Numbered from the stretch's first letter, positions 38,040 to 52,366 are shown. The stretch is 64,000 nt of DNA from Helopsaltes ochotensis (GCA_013400155.1 VXBM01000137.1:529388-593387), one strand, 5' to 3'. Numbers and translations: made by a program. The notes: generated from the letters alone by a model not told the origin.

Positions 38040-38785
38040 GGAAAAATGCAATAAGCCGGACTGTGCACTCACTCTTTGGACTGGAAAAGACTGGGATGGA
38101 TTGGGAGAGGAAATCATTGAGAGCAACCTGGGGGTTCTGGTGGATGAAAAGCTGGACATGAGCTAACAGAGTGAGCTTGTTAGCCCACAAGGTGAGCTGC
38201 ATCCTGAGCTGCATCAGAAGGGGAGCGGCTGGCAGATTGAGGAAGGTGATTCTGCCCCTCTACTCTGCCCTCGTGAGACCCCACCTGGAGTTCTGTGTCC
38301 AGGCCTCATATCCTCAGCACAAGAAAGATGTGGACCTTTTAGAACAATTCCATATATGTATGGGCCACAAGGATGATCAAAGGGCTTGAGCACCTCTCCT
38401 ATGAAGACAAAGAGAATTGGGATTATTCAGTCTAGAGAAGAAAGGGGTCCAGGGACACCTCATTGTGGCCTTCCAGTAGCTAAAGGGTATTCATTAAAAT
38501 AAGAAGGGTGACATTTTATGAGAACATGTAATTACAGGGTAAGGGGAAAGGGTTTTAAACTAAAAGAGGATAAATTTAGGTTCTATGCTAGGAAGAAATT
38601 CTTCACTGTGAGTGGTGAGGCACTGAAACAGGTTACCCAAAGAAGTTTTAGATGCCCCGTCCCTGGCAGTGCTCAAGGCAAGGTTGCATGGGTCTTTGGG
38701 CAACCTAGTCCAGTAGAAAGTGTTGGGGGGGATTGGAAAGAGATGATCTTTAGGGGCCCTTCCAATCCGAGCCAATCTATGGCTA
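38040..38785 (+). mobile_element. CR1 LINE 3' portion
   Basis: It shows the ORF2 C-terminal segment (gagagcaacctgggggttct at about 38120, then the region encoding PLYSALVRPHLEFCVQ), the block aggatgatcaaagggcttga at about 38365, and the 3' UTR ending gggcccttccaatccgagcc near 38775. The start is uncertain by some tens of bases. Frames are broken by stops, so the copy is inactive. Confidence 0.85.
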
Positions 38786-38799
38786 GCTTGTAAAGAGCT

Positions 38800-39710
38800 G
38801 TTTGAAACCATAAAGATACTCAGCTTGAAAGCAGCTTTGGAGGGGGTTACTAATGCCATCCTGAAGTTGCAAAAGTGTCTTTCTCTCTTTGGTTTCTTTT
38901 CTTTAGTTTGGTTTAGCCCGGTGTTAGGGGTTGGATTTGTTTTTTTCTTTTTGTGGAATATTCTTCCCCCACCCAAGTTGCTAAGAGACTGATTGCTGAT
39001 ACTTGTGAGTGCTTTGTTTCAGTACTAGGCTAAAACAAAAGGAGAGATACCACGATGGTTTTAAAGCAGGTAAAGAACGAGGCTGGGGGCAGTTTCGCTC
39101 TCTTGGTCCCAGTATCTAAGAAAAGAATGGCTGCTGCTGCTTTACTGCAGAAGGAGTTCATTGCTGCTACCGAGTCCGGTCCTGGGGAACCTGCATCGGT
39201 TCCTTGTGTGCCCGGGAATTCTGAGCTCGCCTTCTCTGCCCTGCTGGAGCTGGACCCGCCCTGTCCCACTGCACTGCTTCCTCAACACTGCTTTGTGCTC
39301 TGAGGGCTTTCCCAGCACGTTGTGCTCCCTACTTGACCAGGACATCCCTGCTGCTCCAGCTGCCACCGAGAGAGCTTCTGATCTCACCCACAGCCCAGGA
39401 TTTTCCCACTGTTTCAGCCTGGTGCTCTTGGAGCCACGGCACCCGACTGCCCTCAGACTCTGAAGCAAAGCCTCTTAGGTCTTTGAGTTTGTCTTACTGT
39501 TAATGTTATAGTAGTTGTTGTTGCTTGTTTTGCCTTGCTATACATACTAGTAAAGAACTGTCATTCCCATCCCCATACCTCTGCCTGAAAGCCCGTTTAA
39601 TTTTCTAAATTATAATAATTTAGAGAGAGGGGATTCAAATTCTCCATTCCAAAGGGAGGTCCTGCCCTCCCTAGCAGATACCTGTCTTTCAAACCAAGAC
39701 ACCTGGCTTT
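38800..39710 (+). mobile_element. Avian endogenous retrovirus LTR (apparently solo)
   Basis: The 3' third (about 39540-39705) resembles the U5 part of songbird LTRs from memory of the family: catacctctgcctgaaagcc, then an AT stretch with ttataataattt, then ctccattccaaagggaggtc and cctgtctttcaaaccaagac. The 5' part includes tggtttagcccggtgttagg. The element is much more GC- and CpG-rich than its surroundings. I see no gag, pol or env coding on either side, so it looks like a solo LTR. The outer ends were not fixed, and no target-site duplication was identified. Several overlapping open frames (39030-39468) are by-products of its composition. Confidence 0.6.
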
Positions 39711-42700
39711 TTAAATTAAATTAGCCATTTGGTGCCAGTTGGTCCTGCTTGTATTTGCTCCATACCGTATTGTGTATATACAATACCCATCGAGTTACTG
39801 ATTACAATCACTGATTGTCTCTTAAGTCTGCCACAAAACCTATGGCAGAACTTCAGACACAGCAGAGGTAAAGTGTGTCTGTTCATATTACAATTCAATC
39901 ACGGGCCATGCAGGGTTTGGTTTGGTGAGCAGGTTCAGAAGTTGCCAGTGCTGTGAAGGTTGAGTTATGCTGAAAGCGTCCTTCTGGTTGTCACACATGG
40001 GTAGGGCAGAGGTCTTGTTACCAGGGTGGATATTTGTCTGGGTTCAATGCCCTGATCTGCCTCTTGAGTCAGTTTCAAGGGCAGACCTTTATTTTGCAAT
40101 AAAATGTGATTGATATCATACAGGAATAAAAGATATTTCATCATATTTTTTCAGTAATGATTAATTTCTTTACATAGTGAGGTCAGCTTCCTGTGAATAT
40201 ATGGTTGCTGCAAGTCTGGTATTGTAGTCTCTGTAGCTGCAGAATAGATTTTTCTTCTTTCCATCCACTCCCTGAGAAAGAATTACCAAAGAAATATCCC
40301 ACCATGTCTTCTGTTTAAAATTTATTGCCAAGACCAGGTACTCCAAAAAGAGGAAATCAGTGGAGTTATCTTAATTTGTCCTCCTACATAAATAGACAGT
40401 GCTTTCATAAACAGGAAGAACTAAGCATCATTAGGGAGCATATTTGGCCTAAGTGCGTTTTCTGGAAATATTTATGCTCTGCTCCTTGTTTTTTGATAGT
40501 CGGCCTACATATCTGGGAGGAAACTGGTCTTGGGTCCTTTGCTTCATTACAGGCTGCAGGCTGATTTGTTAAAACCCCAGATTTGTTCCTTAGGACTATT
40601 TTAATATTTCTGGGGCAGAAGTAATCTCCAGTTGTGTGATGGCTGATTCCCTTACTTCTTATGTACCTCTAAAGACATCCATTCTGTTTCAGGAGGATTC
40701 CACACTATGTAACCAATCAGATTACTTTTATGGATTACTTACTGTATTTAGCATTGTGCGTATGGGAAGCCTGTCACAAATCAGATCTGCCAGAAAGGGA
40801 AGTTAATGGGGCTAATTGCTTTGATGTAACTGTATTACATATTGGATATAATTGAGCTAATAATATTACCCTTTTATAACAATTAGACACTTCAAATCTA
40901 ATTTGCTACTTTTAGAGTAATATCCTTTGATTTAGTAATGTGCTGGACAGGGCTGTAGTCATTGTAGATCTATGAAAACACTTATATCTGGTGGTGACAT
41001 TATGAGTGTAAACTTCTAAAATATATGATTAATTTGATATTGAAGACATTTACATTTAAAAACAGTTTTACTAAAAAACTGAGATAAATCCAGGTAGAAA
41101 AGGCATTCAGCTATTATATTTTAAATTTCTTTCAACCCAATGTCCTCCAAAGCATCTGCCTGTTATGATGGACTGCTCTAGTGTTTGCAAGTTTCAACAT
41201 CTGCTGGACTACTTATTTTTTCCTATAAAATGCTGGAACCAAGCTCACTTCTACTTGAGACTCAAACCTGTATCCATCATAAAAGTACAACCCCTTCAAA
41301 CACTGCATGTATGGCAGTGACTTTGGTCTTTGTAATCTTTTTATATAGTTTTGTAAGTGGTGAACAGTGCTTACTGGTTTATTCTGAGTTTCATTTTCCC
41401 TTTTCTATCCTATACTCTGCCTTCTTTGCCACACTTTCTAAATGTTTTCTTACTTCTCTCCTGATTTAGTCTGTGGTTTAGCATCATGAAGACTTTTTTG
41501 CATGATAAAGACACGTTCATAAACTAAAACTCAATGAGACCTTGAAAGAAATGTCAGTGTCTTGCAAAATACCTGCCCTGGCCATCAAGGCAAACATCCT
41601 TTTGACTGCAAAGCCCAAATCTCAGAAATTACTTTTTCCTTCCCCATTTCCCTCCTTTGCCCCATTTCCTCTTCCCTTCTTAGTACCTTTTATTGGGGAA
41701 ACAGCCTTTCTTTTTTTAAAAACGTGAAAACTCCAGTCTTACTCTCCTTAGCCCTGTTGTTGTCCATTACTCTGAAACATGCTGACAAGGAGAGCATCCA
41801 TTTCCCAGACTCAGGAGTCAGGAAAGGAAGGAGACCAAAAAGCAGTTGTGAAGTTTGCTTGCTCCTTACAACAAAGCCTGCACCGGGATGTGTCCACTCA
41901 AAGGAGAGGAGTAAATAGTAGCAGACCTGTGCTGTGGCAGCAGTTATTTAGGATATGTTACTATGGAGTATTTGCAGCTACCAACTGGGTCTTGGCCTTG
42001 ATCTGTCACTATTTGCATTCACAGGTGCTTAAACATCTCCAAACAAAATAACATGTCATCACTGTTTAAAGTGTTTACTATTTTAATTTTAGGAGGGCAA
42101 GAGTTACTGCTCATTTGTTGGAGTCTGCTGGTCATGATGATATTGGTCTTAGAGCAAAGTTTTCTTGGGCTAGTAGAGAGGCTTTTGGAGATCTTTTTGC
42201 TTTTGCCACGTCCCTGCCCTTTGAATTTTTTAATGGAGGCAAATGCACAGGTGGGAGTTATTGGTTAAACCTTTGTCAGCTCTTTCAGTTCCCAGCTAAT
42301 TCAGAATCTAAATGCTATCCCTAACTCCATTAACACTGAAATCATCAAATGTATGTTATTTTGGACCAACTTAATTTATATTAGTTCTCTTATCTAGTCC
42401 CCTTGAAGCACATGACCATTAAACTCAGCCATATAATGGATAGTGTAATAATGTTTGCACAGTTTATGTCTTACTACAATTGATTATGTACTTGGACAAT
42501 CAGTACTGTACGACCAGCCCCAAGAGAGGGCTGTAATTCAGCAGTTCTTCTGAATGCCCTATGAACAAAAACATGCCCGCATGCATTCTCCATCTATCCC
42601 CTGTCATCATGCCAGCACTGAAGGAAACAAAATTTGCTGCAGCTTTGCTGCATTTTTGTGCTTTTTTTGGACACTGAGATGAACAGCCTGAGGAGTGGAT

Positions 42701-45700
42701 ATTTTTGTTATTTTCTGAGTTTTCTCAGGATATAATTTAGATCAATCACCTCTTTGTTTTTTCAATGTAATTTGATTTCAAACCCCTATTTTTCCATTAT
42801 ATTGCTGAGATAGCTTTTTGCTTTCACTAAGAAGGATTGGAAAAACCTCATATTGTCTCTCTGAACGTGACAGTTGACATCCTGAAATTATATATTTATA
42901 TATGTTAAACCACAATTAAAACACACTATGTTGCACTTTAAAAGCTGATCTCATCATCTTCAGTTTAGCTCATTTTTCTCTTGCTTCACCCATGCCCCCA
43001 TTCCAATGGTGGATTGAAACCAGGCTTTCTGGCTACAGCCTTTGAAATCTGAATTTCATCAGTGATAGAGCACTGGAATGTCTGATTTGAAGCAGAAAAG
43101 ATTTATTGCAATCAATGTTAGTGTGCACAAAGTCACGCCATCCTGTTTTAAAAGTTATCTCCCTCCAACCACTCCACCTGACTTACACCTTACTGGAGAA
43201 TAGTGAACTTGCAGTCCCATCTCAGACAAGGGTGGGGTTTTCTAATGATTCATTCAAATATGTAATAATTATGATCAAAGCATATTTCACAACTTGAAAT
43301 TAATCACATTTTTAGTGTTGGCCCATGAACAATAAACAGTTTCTTGTAGGGGGCCCAATTAGAGATCAGTGAAAGTTCAGAACTTAATTTGTCTTTAGTG
43401 CATTTTTGGGGGGTAGTAAATGATTTCATACAGACTCTCTGGCTCTATGTGAGCTTTCCTTTTGGCACAAGCTTACTTAAAAAAATGTAGGACAGACAGT
43501 AGCTGCATTTCATAAACCATTTTATTATTCCAGTTGATTTTTAATACTATATCTAAATTGACAGAAAGAAAAAGCTCAGCAAGTGTGTTAGATCAATTAT
43601 CTGTGATGCTTTCAATTTATAAGGGACATTGTGATTTTCTACTAAGCATGAAATCATATTAGCAATTGGCAACTAAAGAACACATTTTCCTATAAACTGT
43701 ACATGGAGTAAATAAAAAGTGTACGATCAGGAAAAAAGCTTGTGGGAGTTTTTCTTTCTGTAACATTATATAAGTAGAGGGGAAAGTTAGACAACTGGGA
43801 GCAGTTTGTTTAGGCAGATATCTGTTCAAAGGGCTTTTAAACATTGGGTTTATCTCACATATTGTGAGTCTATCTGGTTTTGCTGTGACAAGGATTCTTA
43901 TGACATTCTCATGTTGTAGAGATGAAATTAGGTTCCTTTCCTGATATATGGGAAAGATTCCACAAAATGTCTGGAATAATCGATACAGGAAGTAAATCAA
44001 TTTACTGAGTAATAGATCTCTTCAGAAAGTGCCAAAAAAGCTATGAATTATTTGAGGGATATGACCTTGCTGTCCTCTTATTGTCTCAGAGGATGACGAA
44101 AGGAGAGAGAATTAATTTCATGTATGTCCCTCATGTAGATATTTATCATCAGCACTGAAACAATCTTAACTTTTCTTAAACACCTCCAAGATGAGTTTCC
44201 AGTGCTGTCCGAACACACCAGATTGGTTCCAAAAAAAGGGAAAACTTTTAAAAGTTTGAGAAAAAAGATGCATGACAGCTGTGAGGGAACATGTTAGGTG
44301 CATCACAGGGTAAGGACATTGCAGGACAGAGAAAAATATAGGGCACACTGCAGCACGAAGTAGAACTTTTTTTTTTAATATCTTTTTTGATATCTCTTCA
44401 GAAATGTTTTGGGTAGGAAAATCAATAAGATGGGTCCAGCACAGCTCTTGGTGTGGCTGGATTTACTGTTTAGTGAGGCTTTTAGTACAGTGAAGTCCTG
44501 GAAATTCCAGATGTTTTCAAGATATACTCACAAACCAAATAGAAATGTGGTTATAGGCCATGTGGGTAGCCCAGGATCTCAGGGTTATTATAATTAAGCT
44601 TTGCCAAGATTTTTCACAAAGTATCCTGAAAGCTAGATTAAAGACAGGAATATGAATGATGGTTTCTACCAGCAGTGTGGGTCCAGCTTTACAAGACCTT
44701 CTGCTATGAACAGGCCTTTGCCAGTGAATTCTTATGTCTGTTTTCTTTATCTTAGTAGAAGCCCTGTTTTTTGGAGGAGTCCTGAGGATCTCTTTCCTTG
44801 TTCAGAAGTGGCAATCCTGCCACATCATGTCCCAGAGACTCTCTAAAATGAAAGGGTAAAGCCCCAGATTTGTACTGGTAGACTTTGGAACTAGAGGAGT
44901 ACATGGACTTAACATTTCTCTCCACAACATTGAACCATGAAGGTTTAGAGCAGAGTCTTTAATTGACTATTTGGTACTCACAATACATGTAGAGCTGAGA
45001 CCAAACTAAGCTTGAGAACTAAGAGCCTAATCAGCTCCTACCAGTTCGCAAATTTTCTGTTTAATTTACACGCAATACATGTCAGTTTTCCCACTGCTGA
45101 CACTGGAGGAAGTTTGCATATGCTGCATATCCCTTACTTATTAATACTGTATTTGACTCTAGGATTTATGGGTGAATTTTCAGACTCTTTTCTGAATGTT
45201 TTGCACTTCAGTGTATGTGCAATCTGCCATGCCAAGATCCACAGAATGGAAGGGTAGAACACTTTTGAGAAGATTTTGAATTGTATTCAGAAATCAAATT
45301 AGGAGATCATTAGATGACCGCTCTTGTGGAATAAAATTGTGTCCCTTTTGTGAAGACACTACTGTAATTGTTTTGTTGGTTTTGACTTAATGGTTGTAGT
45401 GAAATGCCCAAGACTGGACTATTGGTTACCAAGCTTTACTTACTTTATCTGAGTGTTAGCTGTGTTTTAACAGAATGGGTTTGCACTTGCTGTAGGAGCT
45501 AATGCCACTACTAGTTCACAACATGAAATTATTTCTGTTTATTTTCCTTTTAATTGATTTGAATGATGTAATCTGTGCTATTGCCTTTTGGTCTGTGTTT
45601 ACTAACCTCAGTGCAGTGCCCTCTGCTGCTTTAAATCACTAGTGGCTTTACTAGTACATGCAATTCAAAACCACGTTTTGATGTATCTTAGTTGTTTTAC

Positions 45701-48700
45701 CTGTTGTAGCTGTACATTATACCTGCTTAGGTCAGAGAAGAAAGTCTGTTTAATCTGTTTCAGGTGTTTAATCTCAAAACACCACCTCTAGGATCCTCTT
45801 CTTAGTTTTTCAATCTCCTCTCCTTCCACTTTTTGTTGATTCCCATGGAGGACAGAATTTCCTCCCTGCACCACGTCCTCTGCTGAGTTGTCCTGTGTCT
45901 GACCTTTGTCTTGGCTTAGCCAGCCTTGCTGCCAGCCTCAGTGGCCATCATCTGTTGTCTTTTACATGCTTCTATGCATTCATGGGAAAACTTCAGCCAG
46001 GCTTCCATCTACTCTGTTTAAATCCCTGCTGCTCTGCTGCAGTGCTCTTTACTAAGCGAGACATCAGTCAAAAATGGACTGTTCATCTAAACTCATCAGC
46101 TAAACAAGCTTCCAATTCAGATTTATGGTCCATCTCAGTTTATTCTGGCTAAGGACCTGCCTTACCTTATTTCACAAGCTGAAGTATGCCATTGTACCCC
46201 TTACTTATTGGTATTTATTTGGACAGCCGAAGGGAAGCTGACTGGGTGGTGCTTGCATAGCCTGACCCACTGGAAGGTACTAGAGAGTGGCTGGGTCTCA
46301 AGGAAGGCCTACAGGTCTCTCCAGGGAGAAAGTCTGGGTCTCTGTGCAGAGATTGCTACAACAAGGAACCTTAACCTCATTTGGAAGACTTAGATGCTTC
46401 TCTGATAGAGAAATAGTACAAATAATAACACCTTCAACTTCGCTCTCATACTCCTCTGAGCTTTGTAATATATTAACACAGATAGGCATTGATGAGTACT
46501 TTTTTCCACCTTTTTTGCTGTGAAATTAGTCTGCAAAGGTTAATAAATTGATATTACATATTTCTGAAGTACTATCTAGTCAACTAACAGAATTTTTTAA
46601 TTATTTATGCAGGGACTAACTGACAAAATGAAGGGCAAACGTTGTGACTGAGGTAGTTGTGCATATAAGGTACAAAGCTTCTTGGATCATTCCATGAAGA
46701 CAAAGACATGCACAGCTCAGCTCACTTACCTCTGACACACAAGCCCAGGTGGACTTATTCTCCCAGTATGTATGCCTCTTATTAATGCTATTAAAAATTA
46801 TTGCTCCAAACAAGATGAAAATACGCCCTTAAGCTAACAGTTTAACATTATTTCCAATCTTATGTTTGTTTTTTTGGAAACATAGAAGAGAAATATCCCT
46901 CATTTCCCAGGTGGAGTAAAGGGGAACAATATAAATTTTGTATTTTAGTGTGGAAAATGTAAACACAGATGAAATGTACTTCAGAACTCATTTTGCCAAA
47001 GCTTTTCTTGGATGATTTCCATCAACATAGTTATTGTAATTATTTTCCAAATGTTACCCATGTGATTCTCATTTGCTGCATGTTTAATTCCCTACCTTAA
47101 ATGAGGGCACTCAGGTATGACTAAAGATGGCAGAAATCTAAAGATTTGTAGGCTCAACCTGCATAATGGCCCCACAGTGGTCACATAGTGCTCATGTGCT
47201 CTTATATGAAAAACAACAAGAACTGGTTGAAATTCTATGTGTGGATTCAGTCTTGTGCCTTTTGAAGCTAAAAAGCAGATGTTCTCCACAGCATGATACT
47301 AAAGGTATAAAATTAATATTTAAAATCAATTTTAAAAAAATTTATTTCTGCTATTTGATGTGTAAAAGCCTAAGGTTTCCCATCAAAAGTAGCTAAACTA
47401 AGTAAGTCAAGGTCAAAGCAGTTGCAGTAAAATTAGGGCTACGATTGAATAACATTATTCTCATAATTTACTTCTCTTATTCCTTCTCCTCTAGATACCA
47501 GCCACAAAAAAGTCTCAAATGCAGATTAAGAGTCAAAACTTGTCAATTTAGACAATAGTTAATCAGCCATCAATAAAAATTTTGGAATTAAGGCTCCTTT
47601 CACTTATGTTTGTCCTATGGCTAAGTCACTTCAATGGATTTAATACTTGCAGCAGTAAAATGTAGACACTGTCCATTAAAACTTTTCATCCTACATGAAT
47701 GTGGCCTTTATTCTCCTCTTTCACTTCCATTAATTTAGAAATGTCTGGTTGGATCACAATGGTGTTGCCAGATTATCTGGGAGCTGGGGAAGCTGCAATG
47801 CTAACACCAAGGTGACTTTCTTGCAATCCTGAAAGAACATTAAAAATCCCTAGAAAAAGTCCAAACCCAGGAAAAATGTAAAATGCAAATCAACTCTGTC
47901 AGTTCTAGGCTAAATCTCAAGATAGAGGGCTATTTCCTCCTGCAATACTTGAACATTCTGACATACTGGTGGAGGTCATGTAATTCCCTGAAAAATGTTC
48001 TGCACAGCACTTTTTTGTTTAATGAACTTTGAATTGGTGTCAGAATATCTTTTTAGTTTTATGTAATACAGCATAATGCTCCATTTACTGAAGCAGAGGA
48101 TAGGAAACTGAAAAGCCAATGCATCACGACTGTCAAAAAGAGACTGCTCCCATAATTATCTCTACATCCCTTCCAGTGCAGGAGACAGAGGGCAGCCTTG
48201 CATTTCTTTTTTTTTTTTTTCCTATCCTCCTTGGCTTTGCTTTATGTTTTGATTTCAAATGTTATGAGACACAAGGTAAGTTATTCAAAACTATTTATTA
48301 GCTTGTTAAACTGAAATGCCTTTGCTCCTTGGCCAGGTTTTATAGGAACCCACAAAACATTTAAGTACCTCACAGGCAGTGCCCCACCTTCACAGATGAC
48401 ATCAGTGCAACAGGACTTGATTTTTCAATATATCTTTAGAAATATATTTCTAACAAGTACACATTCTTACATGTATTTTCTTTCACTTGAATCAGCCAAC
48501 TTATATGAAGTCATGATTTATGTCTCCCAAAGGATCTTAAGAATTTAGAATCTATAAGCCCAATCCTAATGTCTTTACTCAGGCAAAGTGACTGAAATAA
48601 ACCAGAGGATATATAAGGCTTTATGTAGCATTTGGCCATGAATTAAAAAAACACCATTAAGAAAAGCATTTGCAGGTATCAAAGGTGAACTTTGCCTCGT

Positions 48701-51700
48701 ATCTAAAAGTGAAGGAGTGTTAAGATACACCACAGTTTATTCCACACATAGTACTTCCAGCAGTTTGCTTGCTGGACTCTGCGATATTTTCAGCAATGTC
48801 CATCAAGTCCATCCCAGCAGGCACTAGTACACATACATGGGTGTATCTTTATGAGCCCTTCAGCTCAGACCAGGTGAGTGAGCATTCCCGAGGAGGCCCA
48901 TCCTGTTCTCTATCAATCCAAGTTGCAGAGATTTCTCCTCACACATAGGCTGCTTTTTGAGCTAAGCCATAGCAGAAAATGTGTTTCAGGAGCTGAACTA
49001 ATGCAGGCCCACAGCTCATGGGCATTTGTTCTGCATGGGCAGACTAGAGCTCATCTGAGCCAATAGCCTGTCCTCCCATGCACAGAGAGTTTGGAAGTCA
49101 GGTCCTTGGCTCCGGCTGTTTCGCTTTCCAGATCTGCTCATGTTGGGGTGCACAACTTATCGTGGTAGATATAGTCACATATCATGTTCCTCATGATCCT
49201 AGTACAAAGCAGACTAACTGCAGCCTCAGCAACTAACCCACATGTCTGCTGCACATCTGTACAGTGATCAAATTTGTGATAGGAGGTTGGGGGGGGTGGT
49301 GTTTCTTTCTTTTTTTTCAACTTCTATCAGGGAGTCTTAAGTCTGGAGTTGTGGTTTTCTGTTATTGAATGTAATTTCAGTGAAAAGATCTGTTGCATCT
49401 ATCTGCCCTGCTCAGTTAGTGTCTCAAGCTACCAAAACCTCAGTGATTTATAGATGAACCATGTGTTAGCTGAAAATCTCTTACGTGGAAAACTTCTCCA
49501 TTCTTACTGTGGCAAGATTTATTTCACTAAAACCAACATAATTTAGACTTGTCAGGCAGTAAGTTTCAGTGACATATGTCAAAGATCCCAGAGTGGATTG
49601 AGCTGATTGAAATCAAGGCTGCCCTGCTAAACTGGTATTCCCTTTGCCTTACGCCACACAGAGTTGCCCAAATGCTTGAAGAAGAGTGGTTCAGGGAAGC
49701 TCGCCCATCAAAGGTTTGTTTTCAGCCAGTCAGCCACCTAGGGTGGATTGCTCTGGCATTTGTCAGCCACACAGCTATGGCAAGGATGACCAGGACAGGG
49801 GCAGGAGTGGGGCTGAAACCTGGACTATGATAATTCACACTTAAATAGTTTTATATGAAGCGCATTTGTAGGCCTATGTAAATGGAATTACATTGATTTG
49901 TAGCTATTGAACATGGCTTGTGAAATTTAAGCTAAAAATCTTATCTGGTAACTATTTCAGAAAGTATTCATTCCATATTCAGTGTGAACCATTACAGAAT
50001 TCGGATTGTCCAAATACAGAGAATGAATTGTCATACAGTTCCTAAAACCCACCATCCTTTTAATGCAATCTGTTCCCTAATTCATCTCTGTGTTGCCCCT
50101 TTTTCCTCTGAGTGGAAAGTTCATGTGACACCATTAGAAGCAAGCACTCCAAAAGGCAGAGAGAGGCCACTTCATGTACTGTTTTGGAAGTTCCCTAAAG
50201 TGAAAAATGATATTCTTGAAGGATCAAGATTCCACAATGCCTTAAGGTACAGTACATTCTCTAAAAATGATGCCTAAGCATATTTTTTACTATCTGTAAT
50301 ACTTCCAGCATAGTAAGATTACAGACATACTCGTAAGGAATTGCTGAGAGCTATAACAGTCAAATCTTTCCATAAATTATCAGCACAAGAAAGCAGTCTT
50401 TTACTAGAAATTGATTTAACTCTAACAAAATTGTGCTTATCTTAAGGAGTTAATTTGGTGTTCTCGTGCATATCATATACACTTCCTTGGGGCTTTAAAT
50501 AGAATCTAAAAATACATGTAATGGATATTTAAAATGAATTGTCTCTCTCTCATGTATGGAAATATTACGTCTATGTCTGAATTAATGCAATAGATATATA
50601 TAGGTAAAGTGGAAATTTCAATGGAAATTCAAATTGGGCTTTTCAACATAGAAGTATTGATTGATGGCTTTGTTCATTAAGGTATTTGAAATAAAAGGCT
50701 ATAAAATTAGAAGGTCATGAAGAAATGCTGACATCACTTATGATTATTTGCTGCCCTGGACACTTTTATTAACGTCTTAATGCTCAGTAGCTTTAAGCAA
50801 CCTATCATTTTGCAAAATAAAAGACGATTGATTAGTTTTATTGGCTGTATTTTTAATGGCTGTATATTCCTTAGCTGTATAATAGTAGTGCCCACTCCTT
50901 TTTTTTTTTTAACAGCAGAAAAGGATCTTCCTTAAAACTATTAAATTTTTTGATGAATGAAGATTTTAAAAGTAATTGAATACTTAATAATTAATCTAAA
51001 AGTTTTAAAAACAATAAGAAACTCAGCTTGGGGAAGGTGAAACAGGCCTGTTTTGTTTTGTTTTCGTAATTGGGAATGACTTCTGGATGTGAAATTTGCT
51101 CAGGTGATGATGGCAATACCTGAGTAATCAAAGTCAGCAATAAGCCCTTCAGTCATGAAGAAGGAAAAGCTCCATTTCTTGAAGATGTAACTTTCAGGTG
51201 AATGGTAAAATCCTTAGTGTAAATGTGGGTTACATTTAGCAATAATTTACCTCAGATATTTTAAAAAAATCTGTTTACAGATTACATTTACAATCTGATA
51301 TACATTTGCAGTCTGCTGACAGATTACATTTAATTCTTATTCTCATTCTCATCACAACTCTCCCCAGTTCCTCTAAAAAGGTTAACTTTACTGTAACTGC
51401 ATGTGTCAAACAGAGACAGTACTGTTGTGAGCAAATACACACTGGAGACAGTACAGTCTGGATATTGCAGAGAATTCACAAAAATTTGTAATAGTTTAGG
51501 GGAGCTTTTTTTCCCCTAAAAATAGAGATGGTCTACTCTTGAACACTGGCAGGAAGCACAGGGAATGCAGATGATAACCACTGCTGAAGGACTGTGCTGG
51601 TGTCTTTTTAATCCACTGTTCTGCAGAAAAAGTAAAATCATCTGACATCTTAACATGATAATCTGTTATTAGCCAAATGTTTTAGTAGACACATCCAAAT

Positions 51701-52366
51701 CTTGTTAATCCATGCTACCTGTATTTCTAGGGACACACAAGCTATCTTGTACTTTTAGCTGCTGTTTTCTTCTGTAACATCGTATATCATGAATACAAAA
51801 CTGTAAAGCAAATGAAACAGAATCCTGCTAAAAGCAAAATATAGTTAAACCCAAAATAAAACTTCCAATAAATTGAAACAAGGGGGAATATATACAAAAA
51901 ATTTTCACCCTATGCTGTCAGAGTAAAAATGGTGTCTAGTTCCCCCATGCATAACACCTTACCACATATTTCTGTTCCCCCTCCACTCACCTGAATCCTC
52001 TATTTTAGTATATTGAAATACTGGTTAGGTACTTATTCTAAAAATTAAGAAATGTTTAGGAAATGACACAGTTTAGCCAGTGGCAAATAAATGAAATTAA
52101 AAGTTGGCCTTCTGCCACTGAAAACAGAGACGTGCTCCTAATGTGTTGACTCAAACCTCATAACATTTCTGGCAAATGAAGCATGAAGCATATTGTCAGA
52201 TAAGTAAAGGCCGTTACATCCAGAAAACTACTCTACATGAATGCTAAGATTCCAAGTCAAGCACTGAGAAGTTAATAATTGCTGGGGTTAAACTGCCTAA
52301 GTAATATTAATTCAACCTACTTGTACATGTTATGATGTTCTTTAATTACATAGGTAATTGCAATAC
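39711..52366. other. Intergenic sequence
   Basis: Long AT-rich stretch. Simple repeats include poly-T at 48206-48220. Possible conserved non-coding sequence lies at 40720-40960 and short tandem repeats at 51277-51332. Two segments bounded by plausible plus-strand splice sites (42093-42250 and 49662-49713) are reported as findings only. Minus-strand frames at 43659-44000 and 49138-49320 lack splice support. Confidence 0.4.

Noticed and set aside
38560..39468. Several 80-138 codon frames on both strands
   Set aside because: They lie in a CR1 copy and an LTR-like element, and do not correspond to the proteins of either.
43659..44000. 113-codon minus-strand frame
   Set aside because: No splice context, no familiar motif and AT-rich codons; consistent with chance.
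48089..48129. 41-nt minus-strand segment that could follow the exon ending at 52367 in phase
   Set aside because: Acceptor and donor are acceptable, but a single short segment over 4 kb away is expected by chance; no further support.
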